Under the pieces are notes generated by a model. That model saw only the letters and a list, made by a program, of their open reading frames with translations, ran no database searches and was not told the origin of the DNA. Both the position numbers and the translations under genes were made by a program. A stretch of 64,000 nucleotides of DNA from contig OZ244557.1 in the NCBI GenBank assembly GCA_965217625.1, positions 1,302,001 to 1,366,000 on the forward strand. Direction: 5' to 3'. The stretch is from TK10-74A sp965217625. GTDB lineage: Bacteria; Chloroflexota; Dehalococcoidia; Bin125. This document shows, one piece after another, positions 1 through 7,392 of the stretch. Every line of letters starts with the position of its first letter. The stretch's first letter is position 1.

Positions 1-851
1 GCCTGCACCGTGATGACCTCACGCTGGAAGATCGAGTCGATCAGCAGTTTCCCCACGCCCGGCAACGCGAAGACGGATTCGATGATGATGGCGCCGCCGA
101 CGATGGTGGAGACCTGTATCCCCAGCACGGTGACGACGGGGATGAGCGCGTTGCGGAAGGCGTGCCGCACGATCACGGTCCGCCCCCGGAGGCCTTTGGC
201 GTAGGCCGTGCGGACGTAGTCCTGTCGCAGCACCTCCACCAGGGCGGCCCGCGTTTGGCGCGCCAGGACGGCCGACTGGAATACCCCGATGGCGATGGCC
301 GGCAAGATAAGCGAGCGCAGGTTCTCGAGTGGATCATCGAGGAAGCTGGTGAAGCCGGTGGTTGGGAACCAGCCCAGTCGCACCGAGAAGAACAAGACCA
401 GCATCAGCGCCAGCCAGAAATTCGGGATGGCGGCTCCGAGCACGGCGAATATCGTCCCCCCGTAGTCGAATGGGGTGTTGGGGCGCGCCCCGGCGAGCAG
501 CCCGATGGGGATCCCGATCATGACCGCGACGATCATCGCCAGGATGCCCAGTTCGAGCGTCACCTCCAGCCGTTTGCTGAGCAGCGTGCTGACGTCGTCC
601 CCCGCTCGCACGCTCTTTCCGAAGTCGCCCTGGATGGCGTTGCCGATCCAGTCCAAGTACCGCACCAGCACGGGCCGGTCGAGCCCCAGCTGCTGCCGGA
701 TCGCCTCCACGGCGTTCAGATCAGCCTCCTCGCCCAGTACCGCGAGGACTGGATCGCCGGGGAGCAGCGCCACGGCGAAGAACGTGATCAGCGAGATGAG
801 GATGATGACGGGAATCGTCGCCAGCAGCCGGCGGGCGATGTAGGTGGCCAT
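1..851 (-). CDS. Oligopeptide/dipeptide ABC transporter permease (DppB/OppB type), 3' end outside window
   Basis: This is an inner-membrane permease of the DppB/OppB class, expected to pair with a second permease and ATPases beyond the left edge. Reading leftwards from ATG at 851 gives MATYIARRLLATIPVIILIS, a typical first membrane helix, then LLPGDPVLA and the family segment RQQLGLDRPVLVRYLDW. The coupling (EAA-like) loop reads YVRTAYAKGLRGRTVIVRHA, followed by FRNALIPVVTVLGIQ. No stop is met before base 1, so about 284 codons are present of a usual 310-330. It lies downstream of the binding protein at 1077-3395 on the same strand, separated by a palindromic spacer. A weak Shine-Dalgarno (GAAGG) precedes the start. 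Family assignment is secure; the substrate is not known. Confidence 0.93.
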   Translation of the reverse strand, partial: MATYIARRLLATIPVIILISLITFFAVALLPGDPVLAVLGEEADLNAVEAIRQQLGLDRPVLVRYLDWIGNAIQGDFGKSVRAGDDVSTLLSKRLEVTLELGILAMIVAVMIGIPIGLLAGARPNTPFDYGGTIFAVLGAAIPNFWLALMLVLFFSVRLGWFPTTGFTSFLDDPLENLRSLILPAIAIGVFQSAVLARQTRAALVEVLRQDYVRTAYAKGLRGRTVIVRHAFRNALIPVVTVLGIQVSTIVGGAIIIESVFALPGVGKLLIDSIFQREVITVQ

Positions 852-890
852 CGTGTGCCTTCATGGGGGGCCTCGTTCCCCCCTTGTCCC

Positions 891-1076
891 GCCGGCCGGA
901 CCTCACCCCCTGGCCCCCGAGCCGCGTCGCGCCGCGTTCGCGGTAGGGGCGACCCTTGTGGTCGCCCCGCCGGGCGGAGTCCGGGCGCCCACGAGGGGCG
1001 CCCCTACGACGCCGTGGTCACGTTCCCCCTCTCCACCGTCCCGATGGAGAGGGGGACAGGGGGTGAGGCCGGCGGG
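891..1076. repeat. Nested palindromic intergenic element between binding protein and permease
   Basis: The spacer between the binding protein and permease is almost wholly palindromic. Outer arms at about 891-918 and 1050-1076 pair (CCTCACCCCCTG with CAGGGGGTGAGG). An inner pair, TAGGGGCGACCC near 943-955 and GGGCGCCCCTAC near 997-1008, is close to complementary. A perfect 11-bp hairpin (CCCCCTCTCCA, 9-nt loop, TGGAGAGGGGG) spans 1025-1055. It could be a REP/MITE-like dispersed element, or an mRNA structure that leaves the binding protein in excess over the permease. Copy number in the genome cannot be judged from this window. Confidence 0.65.
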
Positions 1077-3395
1077 CTACGTCGCCCAGCGGACGTCGTT
1101 CTGCCCGAAGTGCGCTTTTCCATCCCCAAAGAGCTCGTATTGCAGATCGGCATCGTGCGCGACGACCTGGGCCCAGTAAAAGTTCTTGATGTGCCAGGAC
1201 CGTGCCTCCATGAGCCGGTTCAGCTCGCGCATCGCCTCGATCCGGGGTTCGGTGGCGAACGTCTCGGCCACCTTCGTGAACGCCGCCTGAAGCTCCGGAT
1301 CCTTGTCGGGCGGCAGGATATGGTCGTAGGGTGCGCCCGCGCCCCCGTTCCAGAAGATCTGCTGCCAGATATCGGCTCGCATCGACATGCCAGAGAACTG
1401 GCCTCCATCCGTCCCCTCGAAGAAACCCTGCCAGAAGTCGGGGGCGGGCCGCGGCTGGATGTTCATCTTGATGCCGAACTCGGCGAGCTGGGCCTGGATG
1501 AACTCCGTCTCATTCAGGGTGACGGGGTCGTTGTGGACCGGCATGTCGAACTCGAAGCCGTCCGAGAGGCCACCGGCGTCCAGGTGCATACGCACGAGCT
1601 CCGGGTCGTACTCCCAGAAGGTCTCGTCCGGGTCGTGGTAGATGGTTGAGGGGCCCAGCCAGCCCCAGTGGTTCGGGGTGTGCAGATTGTCGTAGACCAC
1701 GTCGACGACCGCGTCGCGATCGTAGGCGGCGTTGAACGCGTGGCGGGCGTGCTCGTTGATCCAGGGCTCGTGGAGCGGCTGGAGAGCGAAGAAGCGATGA
1801 GAATTCGTGGGCGCCGTTTGTATGGTGAGCCCCGCATCTTCCATCCGGGGGAAGTCTTCCGCGCTCGGGCGCCACTGAATATCGTAATCGCCCGCGATGA
1901 GGCCGTTGGTTGCCTGCCCCGCCTCCACCGACTGCAAATACGTGATCCGCTCCACGCTGGGGGCGTTGGGCAGCCAGTAGTTGCGGTTGGCTTCCACGAT
2001 GAAGGGGCTATCGAGATCCTCCTCCACAAACTTGAAGGCGCCGGTCGCGCTGGGAGCATTCCGCGTCAGCGCCTCTGTGAAGTCATCGAAGACCGCCGGC
2101 GAGAGGAGCATGCCGGCGCGGTCACCGAGAATCCAGAGCAGCGGTGAGAACGGCCGGCTCATGTGGAAGGTCGCGGTCAGGCCATCGACCTCCTCGACCG
2201 TGTCGAGCGCGCCCAGGTCGCCGGCGATGCGCGAGACCTCCAGCGTCTTGCCACGCTCCATGTGCAGCCGCACCGACTCTGCCGAAAGGGGCGTGCCGTC
2301 GTGATACTGCACGTTGTCGCGCAGGTTGAAGACCACGGTGAGCTCGTCGGGGACTTCCCAGGACTGGGCCAGGCTGCGGGCGGGGTCTGGCGTCAGAGTG
2401 GTGTCGTAGCCGACGAGGTTGTCGTAGATCGACCAAAGCATCCAGTGATCGGCGCCGCTGGTGCCGGTCGTCCCTTCGGTCCCGCTGAAGTTCCCTTGCC
2501 AGGGGAGGCGGACCTCGCCCATCGGGACGTGCCCCACGGCCTCGTCCTCTTCCGCCGCCATGGCCGCGCTTTCGGCGGCTTCCTGGGCCGCGTCGGCGGC
2601 CTCCTGGGCCGCGGCGACGGCCGCGGCGGCGGTCTCGGCCGCGGCTTCGGCGACGGCCTCGGCGGTGGCGGCGGTCTCCGCGGCGGTGGCGGCGGTCTCC
2701 GCGGCGGTGGCGGCGGCCTGGCCCGCGGCGGCGGACGCCTCCCCGGCGGCGGCCGCGGCGGCGGCCGCCGCCTCAGCGGCCTCGTCGATGGCGGCCTGGG
2801 CGGCCGCCGCGGTGGCGGTGCCGGCCTCGACGGCGGCGGCCGCGTCGCGGGCGGCCTGGGCGGCGGCCTCGGCCGCCTCGGAGGCGGCAGCGGCGACGGC
2901 CGCGGCGGCCTGATCACCGGCCGCGGATGCGGCGGCGGCCGCATCGGCGGCCGCCGCGGCGGCGGCTTCCGCGGCGGCGGCCGCGTTGGCGGCGTCCTCC
3001 GACTCGGCCGCCTCGGCGGCCAGGGCGGCGGCCGCATCGGCGGCGCTGGCCGCCTGCGCGGCGGCGTCGGAGGCTTCGCCGGCGGCGGCGGAGGCTTCGC
3101 CGGCGGCGGCGGCCGCGTCGGCCGCAGCGTCTGCCGCCCCGGCCGCGACCGCGGCTGCGGCCTCGGATTCGGCGGCGCGCGCATCCCCGGCGGCGACGGC
3201 CGCGGCGGCGGCCTCTTCCGCGGCCGCGGCGGCGCGTTCCGCCGCCACGGCCCCGGCGTCGGGCTCGTCGTCGTCGCCGCAGCCGACCAGCGCAAGGCCG
3301 GCCGCTCCAACGCCAGCCTTCGCGCTGGCTCCCAACATGGTGCGACGCGAGATCTTTCGCTGTCGCAGGGCGGTCCAATGGTTCAGGCGGCTCAT
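1077..3395 (-). CDS. Oligopeptide ABC transporter substrate-binding lipoprotein with a ~238-residue alanine-rich stalk
   Basis: This 772-residue protein is a family 5 extracellular solute-binding protein (DppA/OppA class). I chose ATG at 3395 because GGAAAGGA lies just upstream; a longer frame exists but has no support. Residues 15-39 hold a twin-arginine signal (SRRTMLG) ending in the lipobox LVGC, so Cys39 should be lipidated. Residues 48-285 are about 60-65% alanine with scattered E, D, S, T and Q and almost no proline, predicting a very long helical stalk. The ligand domain (about 290-772) has DPARSLAQSWEVPD, NVQYHDGTPLSAESVRLH and a typical C-terminal lobe. Its first 45 residues match the binding protein at 43382-45535 almost exactly, while the ligand domains differ. 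It is the first gene of an operon with the permease at 1-851. Confidence 0.92.
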   Translation of the reverse strand: MSRLNHWTALRQRKISRRTMLGASAKAGVGAAGLALVGCGDDDEPDAGAVAAERAAAAAEEAAAAAVAAGDARAAESEAAAAVAAGAADAAADAAAAAGEASAAAGEASDAAAQAASAADAAAALAAEAAESEDAANAAAAAEAAAAAAADAAAAASAAGDQAAAAVAAAASEAAEAAAQAARDAAAAVEAGTATAAAAQAAIDEAAEAAAAAAAAAGEASAAAGQAAATAAETAATAAETAATAEAVAEAAAETAAAAVAAAQEAADAAQEAAESAAMAAEEDEAVGHVPMGEVRLPWQGNFSGTEGTTGTSGADHWMLWSIYDNLVGYDTTLTPDPARSLAQSWEVPDELTVVFNLRDNVQYHDGTPLSAESVRLHMERGKTLEVSRIAGDLGALDTVEEVDGLTATFHMSRPFSPLLWILGDRAGMLLSPAVFDDFTEALTRNAPSATGAFKFVEEDLDSPFIVEANRNYWLPNAPSVERITYLQSVEAGQATNGLIAGDYDIQWRPSAEDFPRMEDAGLTIQTAPTNSHRFFALQPLHEPWINEHARHAFNAAYDRDAVVDVVYDNLHTPNHWGWLGPSTIYHDPDETFWEYDPELVRMHLDAGGLSDGFEFDMPVHNDPVTLNETEFIQAQLAEFGIKMNIQPRPAPDFWQGFFEGTDGGQFSGMSMRADIWQQIFWNGGAGAPYDHILPPDKDPELQAAFTKVAETFATEPRIEAMRELNRLMEARSWHIKNFYWAQVVAHDADLQYELFGDGKAHFGQNDVRWAT

Positions 3396-3468
3396 CGCAA
3401 AGTCCTTTCCGGTACCCGGCTGTCCCTTTGTGGGACCGCTCGGTGCGTGAGCTTTCATAGTATAGATC

Positions 3469-3487
3469 GGGGGGGGGGGGGGGGGGG
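3469..3487. repeat. 19-base G homopolymer in the binding-protein promoter region
   Basis: An uninterrupted run of 19 G on the plus strand (C on the coding strand) lies 74 bases upstream of the binding-protein start. It sits between a -10-like TATACT (coding strand, 3459-3464) and the direct-repeat motif at 3500-3519. A tract this long is prone to slippage, and its length would alter the spacing of promoter and operator. The exact length may also be affected by assembly error. Confidence 0.85.
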
Positions 3488-3499
3488 CTAGTGTTTTTT

Positions 3500-3519
3500 G
3501 GTAAACTTTTGGTAAAATC
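3500..3519 (-). promoter_or_regulatory. 11-bp direct-repeat operator candidate upstream of the first oligopeptide-binding protein
   Basis: On the coding strand this reads GATTTTACCAAAAGTTTACC, in which TTTACCAAAA occurs twice at an 11-base period. That layout is typical of OmpR/PhoB-type winged-helix regulators. The same frame, GATTTTAC-N5-GKTTACC, recurs at 45659-45678 upstream of the second binding protein. No known regulator is assigned. A -10-like TATACT lies 35 bases further downstream, beyond the G tract. Confidence 0.5.
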
Positions 3520-3600
3520 TTCTTGTTTGCCTATTGACATCGCGTTTTATGTCGCTTGGGGCGGGGTCGGTGGGCCGTGGCAGTGGGGTGGGACGCCGCG

Positions 3601-4818
3601 CTACTTGGCGGTGGCGCCGGAGCGCAGGAAGCGACCGATGCGCTCCAGGGCGCGTTCGATGTCGGGGTAGGCGGTGGCGTAGCAGGCGCGCACGTGTCCG
3701 GCGCCGGCGGCCCCGAACGCGGCGCCCGGCACGACGGCCACGCGCTGCTCGAGCAGCAGGCGCTCGGCGAAGGTTTCGTCATCGAGGCCGGTCCCCGCCA
3801 CGCTGGGGAACGCGTAGAATGCGCCGTGCGGCTCGACGCAGGTCAGCCCGATGCTGTTGAAGCCGTCGACCATCAGGCGGCGGCGTCGGTCGTACTCCTC
3901 GCGCATCAGGACGACGTGCTCTTCGCCGCTGGTCAGCGCCTCCAGGGCGCCGTACTGCGCCGCGGTCGGGGCGGACATCATGACGTACTGGTGGATCTTC
4001 ATGACCCCCTCCAGCAAGGGCGCGGGCGCCGCCAGGTAGCCCACGCGCCAGCCGGTCATGGCGTAGTCCTTCGAGAAGCCGCCCAGCGTGATGGTGCGCT
4101 CCCGCATGCCGGGCAGCGTGGCGGGCGGGATGTGCTCGACGCCGTAGACGAGGCGGTCGTAGATCTCGTCCGAGACCACCATCAGGTCCCGGTCGACGGC
4201 GAACTGCGCGATGCGGGCGAGGGTGGGGGCCGGCATCACGGCGCCGGTGGGGTTGGCCGGGAAGCCCAGCAGCAGGGCGCGGGTCTTGTCGGTGACGGCG
4301 TCGGCGACGGCCGCCAGGCTGAGCGCGAACCCGTCGGCGGCGACGGTGGGCACCGGGACCGGGACGCCGCCGGCGAGGCGGATCGCGGGGCCGTAGGCGA
4401 CGTAGGAGGGGTCGGGCAGGATGACCTCGTCGCCGGGATCCAGGATGGCTCGCATCGTGATGTCGAGCGCCTCGGAGACGCCACTGGTGATCAACAGCTC
4501 GCCGGCCGGGTCGTAGGCGAGGCCGTAGAGCCGGTCGAGGTGGCGGGCCAGCTGCTCGCGCAGCGCGAGCAAGCCGTAGTTCGAGGTGTAGTGCGTGTGC
4601 CCCTGTTCGATGGAGCGGATGGCGGCGTCGCGGATCGGCCACGGGGTGACGAAGTCCGGCTCGCCGATGGAGAGCGAGACGACGTCCTCCATCGAGGCCA
4701 TGATGTCGAAGAAGCGGCGGATGCCGGAGCCCGAGAGGGCGTCCAGGCGGCGCGCGAGGCGGGGCCCGCCACGGGCGGGGGGCGGAACGCCGGCGCTGGC
4801 GTCGGCCGGAGGGGGCAT
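3601..4818 (-). CDS. PLP-dependent aminotransferase, class I/II
   Basis: A fold-type I aminotransferase of the aspartate aminotransferase superfamily, 405 residues, expected to move an amino group between an amino acid and a 2-oxo acid in the cytoplasm. Visible family residues are Asn189 in FPANPTG, Asp217 and Tyr220 in VSDEIYDRLVYG, and Lys250 in GGFSKDYAMTGWRVGY, the likely Schiff-base lysine. The start ATG at 4818 overlaps the stop of the upstream Lrp/AsnC-family gene by one base (TAATG), so the two are translationally coupled. That pairing suggests the regulator senses an amino acid handled by this enzyme. Substrate specificity cannot be read from the sequence. The first 30 residues are Pro/Ala-rich and probably disordered. 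Confidence 0.93.
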   Translation of the reverse strand: MPPPADASAGVPPPARGGPRLARRLDALSGSGIRRFFDIMASMEDVVSLSIGEPDFVTPWPIRDAAIRSIEQGHTHYTSNYGLLALREQLARHLDRLYGLAYDPAGELLITSGVSEALDITMRAILDPGDEVILPDPSYVAYGPAIRLAGGVPVPVPTVAADGFALSLAAVADAVTDKTRALLLGFPANPTGAVMPAPTLARIAQFAVDRDLMVVSDEIYDRLVYGVEHIPPATLPGMRERTITLGGFSKDYAMTGWRVGYLAAPAPLLEGVMKIHQYVMMSAPTAAQYGALEALTSGEEHVVLMREEYDRRRRLMVDGFNSIGLTCVEPHGAFYAFPSVAGTGLDDETFAERLLLEQRVAVVPGAAFGAAGAGHVRACYATAYPDIERALERIGRFLRSGATAK

Positions 4819-5297
4819 TAGAGCACGACCGCCTGCCGGTCCTCGCCGGGCCCGGCCTCCAGCATCACGCCGTCCTCCTTGTGGCGGCGCATGATGACGT
4901 GGGTGATGATGCTGTCGACGCCGGGCAGCGTCGCCAGCTTCTCGCCGACGAAGTCCGAGACCTCGTGCATGTTCGCCCCTTCGACGATGACGGCGAGGTC
5001 GTTCTCGCCGGACATGAGGTAGCAGGTGCGGACGGCGCCGAAACGCGAGACGCGGCCGGCGATGGCCTTGTAGCCGACCCTCTCCTGGGGGTGCACCTTC
5101 ATCTCGACGAGGGCGTAGACGCGCGCCAGGCCGGCCTCTTCCCAGTTCACCTTGGCGCCGTAGCCGAGGATCAGCTTGCGCGCCTCCGCCTCGGCGATGA
5201 GGGCGCGCACTTCTTCCTCGCCGCGACCGGTCTCGGCCGCGATCTCGGTGGGTGTGAGGCGGCCGTCGCGCTGCAGCGCTCGCAGGATCTGCTCCAT
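4818..5297 (-). CDS. Lrp/AsnC family transcriptional regulator
   Basis: A 159-residue Lrp/AsnC-type regulator. Residues 1-50 form the helix-turn-helix (MEQILRALQRDGRLTPTEIA onward), and residues about 60-150 form the RAM ligand-binding domain (ALVEMKVHP, then RTCYLMSGENDLAVIVEG and SIITHVIMRRHKEDG). The start at 5297 is supported by GGAGGG five bases upstream; longer frames exist but lack a ribosome binding site. It ends on TAATG, coupled to the aminotransferase. By family analogy it should bind an amino acid and control its own operon. The 152-base region upstream to 5449 holds the likely promoter, but I see no clear operator. Confidence 0.92.
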   Translation of the reverse strand: MEQILRALQRDGRLTPTEIAAETGRGEEEVRALIAEAEARKLILGYGAKVNWEEAGLARVYALVEMKVHPQERVGYKAIAGRVSRFGAVRTCYLMSGENDLAVIVEGANMHEVSDFVGEKLATLPGVDSIITHVIMRRHKEDGVMLEAGPGEDRQAVVL

Positions 5298-5449
5298 GGC
5301 TCCCTCCGCTCGCGGCCGGCCGGCAATCGCCCACGCGCACAGCCGGGCGCAGCGGCCGATCTGCCGTCGCGTGAGTCTCATCGTAGGAGGGAGGGGGCGC
5401 CGCAATCTAGCGTGACGTGTGAAATCCCGCGGCGGGGCGTGGGGGGCGG

Positions 5450-6910
5450 CTACAGCGACGGGTGGCGGGTATGCCAATCGGTCGACTGTTCGTAGGCGTG
5501 TGCGGCGCGCAGCAGGGTCGACTCGTCCCAGTGGTTGGCGGTCAGGTGCAGGCCGACGGGCATACCGCCCTCGCCCACACCGCAGGGAACCGAGATGGCC
5601 GGCAGGCCGGCGATGTTGGCGGGGATGGTGAAGACATCGTTGAGGTACATCTGATAGGGGTCGGTGACGGCGCCCTGGTGAAAGGCGACGGTGGGGGCGG
5701 TCGGCGTGACGATCAGCTGGCAGTGCTCGAAGATCTGGGCGAACTCGCGACGGATGAGCGTGCGGACACGCTGGGCCTGCTTGTAGTAGGCGTCGTAGTA
5801 GCCGGCCGAGAGGGCGTAGGTGCCCAGCATGATGCGGCGCTTGACCTCGTCGCCGAAGCCGCGGCCGCGCGTCTGCTCCATGTTCTCCCACATCGAGCCG
5901 CCCTGCGTGTAGGAGTAGCCGTAGGTGACGCCGTCGTAGCGGGCGAGGTTGGCCGAGGCCTCCGACGGGGCCAGCACGTAGTAGACGGCGAGCGCGTGCG
6001 CCGCGGAGGGCAGCGACTGGTCCCGGTCGATGGTCGCGCCGAGACGCTCGAGCTGATCGATGGCGATCTCGGTCGCTTCCAGGACGCCGTCGTCGGCGCC
6101 GGCGAAGAACTCCCGCGGCACGGCGACGCGCAGGCCCTCGACGCCCCGCTCCCAGCCGGCCGAGAAGTCGGGCACGGGCACGTCGGCGGAGGTGGAGTCG
6201 CAGGGGTCCCAGCCGGCGATCGCCTGGAGCAGCGTCGCGGTGTCCCGCACGTTGCGCGCGAACGGGCCGATCTGGTCGAGGGAGCTGGCGAAGGCGATCA
6301 GCCCGTAGCGGCTGACGCGCCCATAGGTGGGCTTCAAACCGACGCAGCCGCAGAACGATCCCGGCTGGCGGATGGAGCCGCCCGTGTCGGAGCCCAGGGA
6401 GGCGATCGCCTCGCCCCCGGCGACGGCGGCCGCGGAACCGCCGGACGATCCGCCCGGCACGCGCCGCAGGTCCCAGGGGTTCGCGGTGGGGAAGAAGGCC
6501 GAGTGCTCCGTCGAGGAGCCCATCGCGAACTCGTCCATGTTGGTCTTGCCCAGCATGACAGCGCCGGCCTGGTGCAGTCGCGTCATCACCGTGGCGTCCT
6601 CGACGGGGATGAAGTTCTCCAGCATGCGCGATGAGCAGGTGGTGCGAACGCCGTTGGTGACGATCAGGTCCTTGATGGCGATGGGGATGCCGGTGAGCGG
6701 CCCGGCCTCGTCGCGGGCGAGCGCCTCGTCGGCGCGGGCGGCGGCGGCCAGGGCCGCCTTCGGCGTGAGCGTGACGTAGGCCTGGATGCGATCGTCGACG
6801 GCGGCGATGCGGTCGAGGTAGGCGCGGGTGAGCTGCGTGGCGGTGAAGCTGCCGTCGCGGAGGCCCTGCGCGGCCTGGGTCAGCGTCAGGTAGGGATCGA
6901 TGGCGGGCAC
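5450..6910 (-). CDS. gatA: Asp/Glu-tRNA amidotransferase subunit A (amidase)
   Basis: GatA releases ammonia from glutamine so that the GatB partner can amidate Glu-tRNA(Gln) or Asp-tRNA(Asn). The 486-residue protein has the amidase-signature triad: Lys80 in IAIKDLI, the cis-Ser in GGSSGGSAAAVAGG (Ser155), and nucleophile Ser179 in GSDTGGSIRQPG. The start is GTG at 6910, giving MPAIDPYLTL. The gene follows gatC by 6 bases in one operon. GatB is not in this window, so it must be encoded elsewhere. The close GatC partner makes GatA far more likely than a generic amidase. Confidence 0.95.
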   Translation of the reverse strand: MPAIDPYLTLTQAAQGLRDGSFTATQLTRAYLDRIAAVDDRIQAYVTLTPKAALAAAARADEALARDEAGPLTGIPIAIKDLIVTNGVRTTCSSRMLENFIPVEDATVMTRLHQAGAVMLGKTNMDEFAMGSSTEHSAFFPTANPWDLRRVPGGSSGGSAAAVAGGEAIASLGSDTGGSIRQPGSFCGCVGLKPTYGRVSRYGLIAFASSLDQIGPFARNVRDTATLLQAIAGWDPCDSTSADVPVPDFSAGWERGVEGLRVAVPREFFAGADDGVLEATEIAIDQLERLGATIDRDQSLPSAAHALAVYYVLAPSEASANLARYDGVTYGYSYTQGGSMWENMEQTRGRGFGDEVKRRIMLGTYALSAGYYDAYYKQAQRVRTLIRREFAQIFEHCQLIVTPTAPTVAFHQGAVTDPYQMYLNDVFTIPANIAGLPAISVPCGVGEGGMPVGLHLTANHWDESTLLRAAHAYEQSTDWHTRHPSL

Positions 6911-6916
6911 GCGGCG

Positions 6917-7243
6917 CTACTCGAGCACCGCGCGGACGCGGAAGAGGTCGTCGCTGCGACTGGGAGCGTTGGCCAGCACCTGCTGCAGCGGCCAGGCGGG
7001 ACGGGGCTCGTCGGCGGCGACGACGTTGAGCAGGTCGGCGCCGTTGTTGGTCGGTTCGACGCCCTCGGTGTCGATGGCCTGTAGGACGTCGCAGTGACCG
7101 ATGATGCCCGCCAACTCGCCGCGGAACTTCTCGAGTTGCGCGTCCGTCATGCCAAGACGGGCGAGCGTCGCCAAGTGGCGCACTTCCTCGATCGTGAGAT
7201 CGGCGGGCTGTTCGGCGGCGGGCTGGGCGTCGTGTGTGGGCAT
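6917..7243 (-). CDS. gatC: Asp/Glu-tRNA amidotransferase subunit C
   Basis: A 108-residue GatC, the belt subunit that wraps GatA and GatB. The N-terminal extension (MPTHDAQPAAEQPA) is followed by the conserved TIEEVRHLATLARLGMTDAQ and the C-terminal RSDDLFRVRAVLE, which matches the usual ending of the family. It begins at ATG 7243 and is the promoter-proximal gene of the gatCA operon. The 149-base gap to 7392 is a divergent promoter region shared with the methyltransferase; I could not pick out a convincing -35/-10 pair there. Confidence 0.92.
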   Translation of the reverse strand: MPTHDAQPAAEQPADLTIEEVRHLATLARLGMTDAQLEKFRGELAGIIGHCDVLQAIDTEGVEPTNNGADLLNVVAADEPRPAWPLQQVLANAPSRSDDLFRVRAVLE

Positions 7244-7392
7244 GGCGATGGGGGCAGTATATGGGCGGCCTGCGGTCCCCTCCAGCGCGCGCCCACCGGC
7301 GGGTGGCGGGGACGCACCCGCGACCGGCTGCTAGGGTGACTTGCGCGGGGGCACTCCAGAGATGCTGCGTTGGTCGGCGCGGCCGGAGCGAC

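Noticed and set aside
162..1649. Long plus-strand frame over the permease and binding-protein end
   Set aside because: The minus strand encodes clear DppB and binding-protein motifs; the plus-strand product has no recognisable segment.
2560..3250. GCGGCGGCC-type repetition considered as a CRISPR or satellite array
   Set aside because: There is no constant repeat unit with spacers; the pattern follows alanine codons in frame.
2163..3491. Gly-rich plus-strand frame opposite the alanine stalk
   Set aside because: A run of GGC/GCC codons stays open in most frames; it mirrors the Ala-coding tract and has no ribosome binding site.
3534..3550. TTGACA with TTTTAT on the plus strand upstream of the binding protein
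   Set aside because: The spacing is only five bases and no plus-strand gene lies downstream; it is probably chance in an A/T-rich patch.
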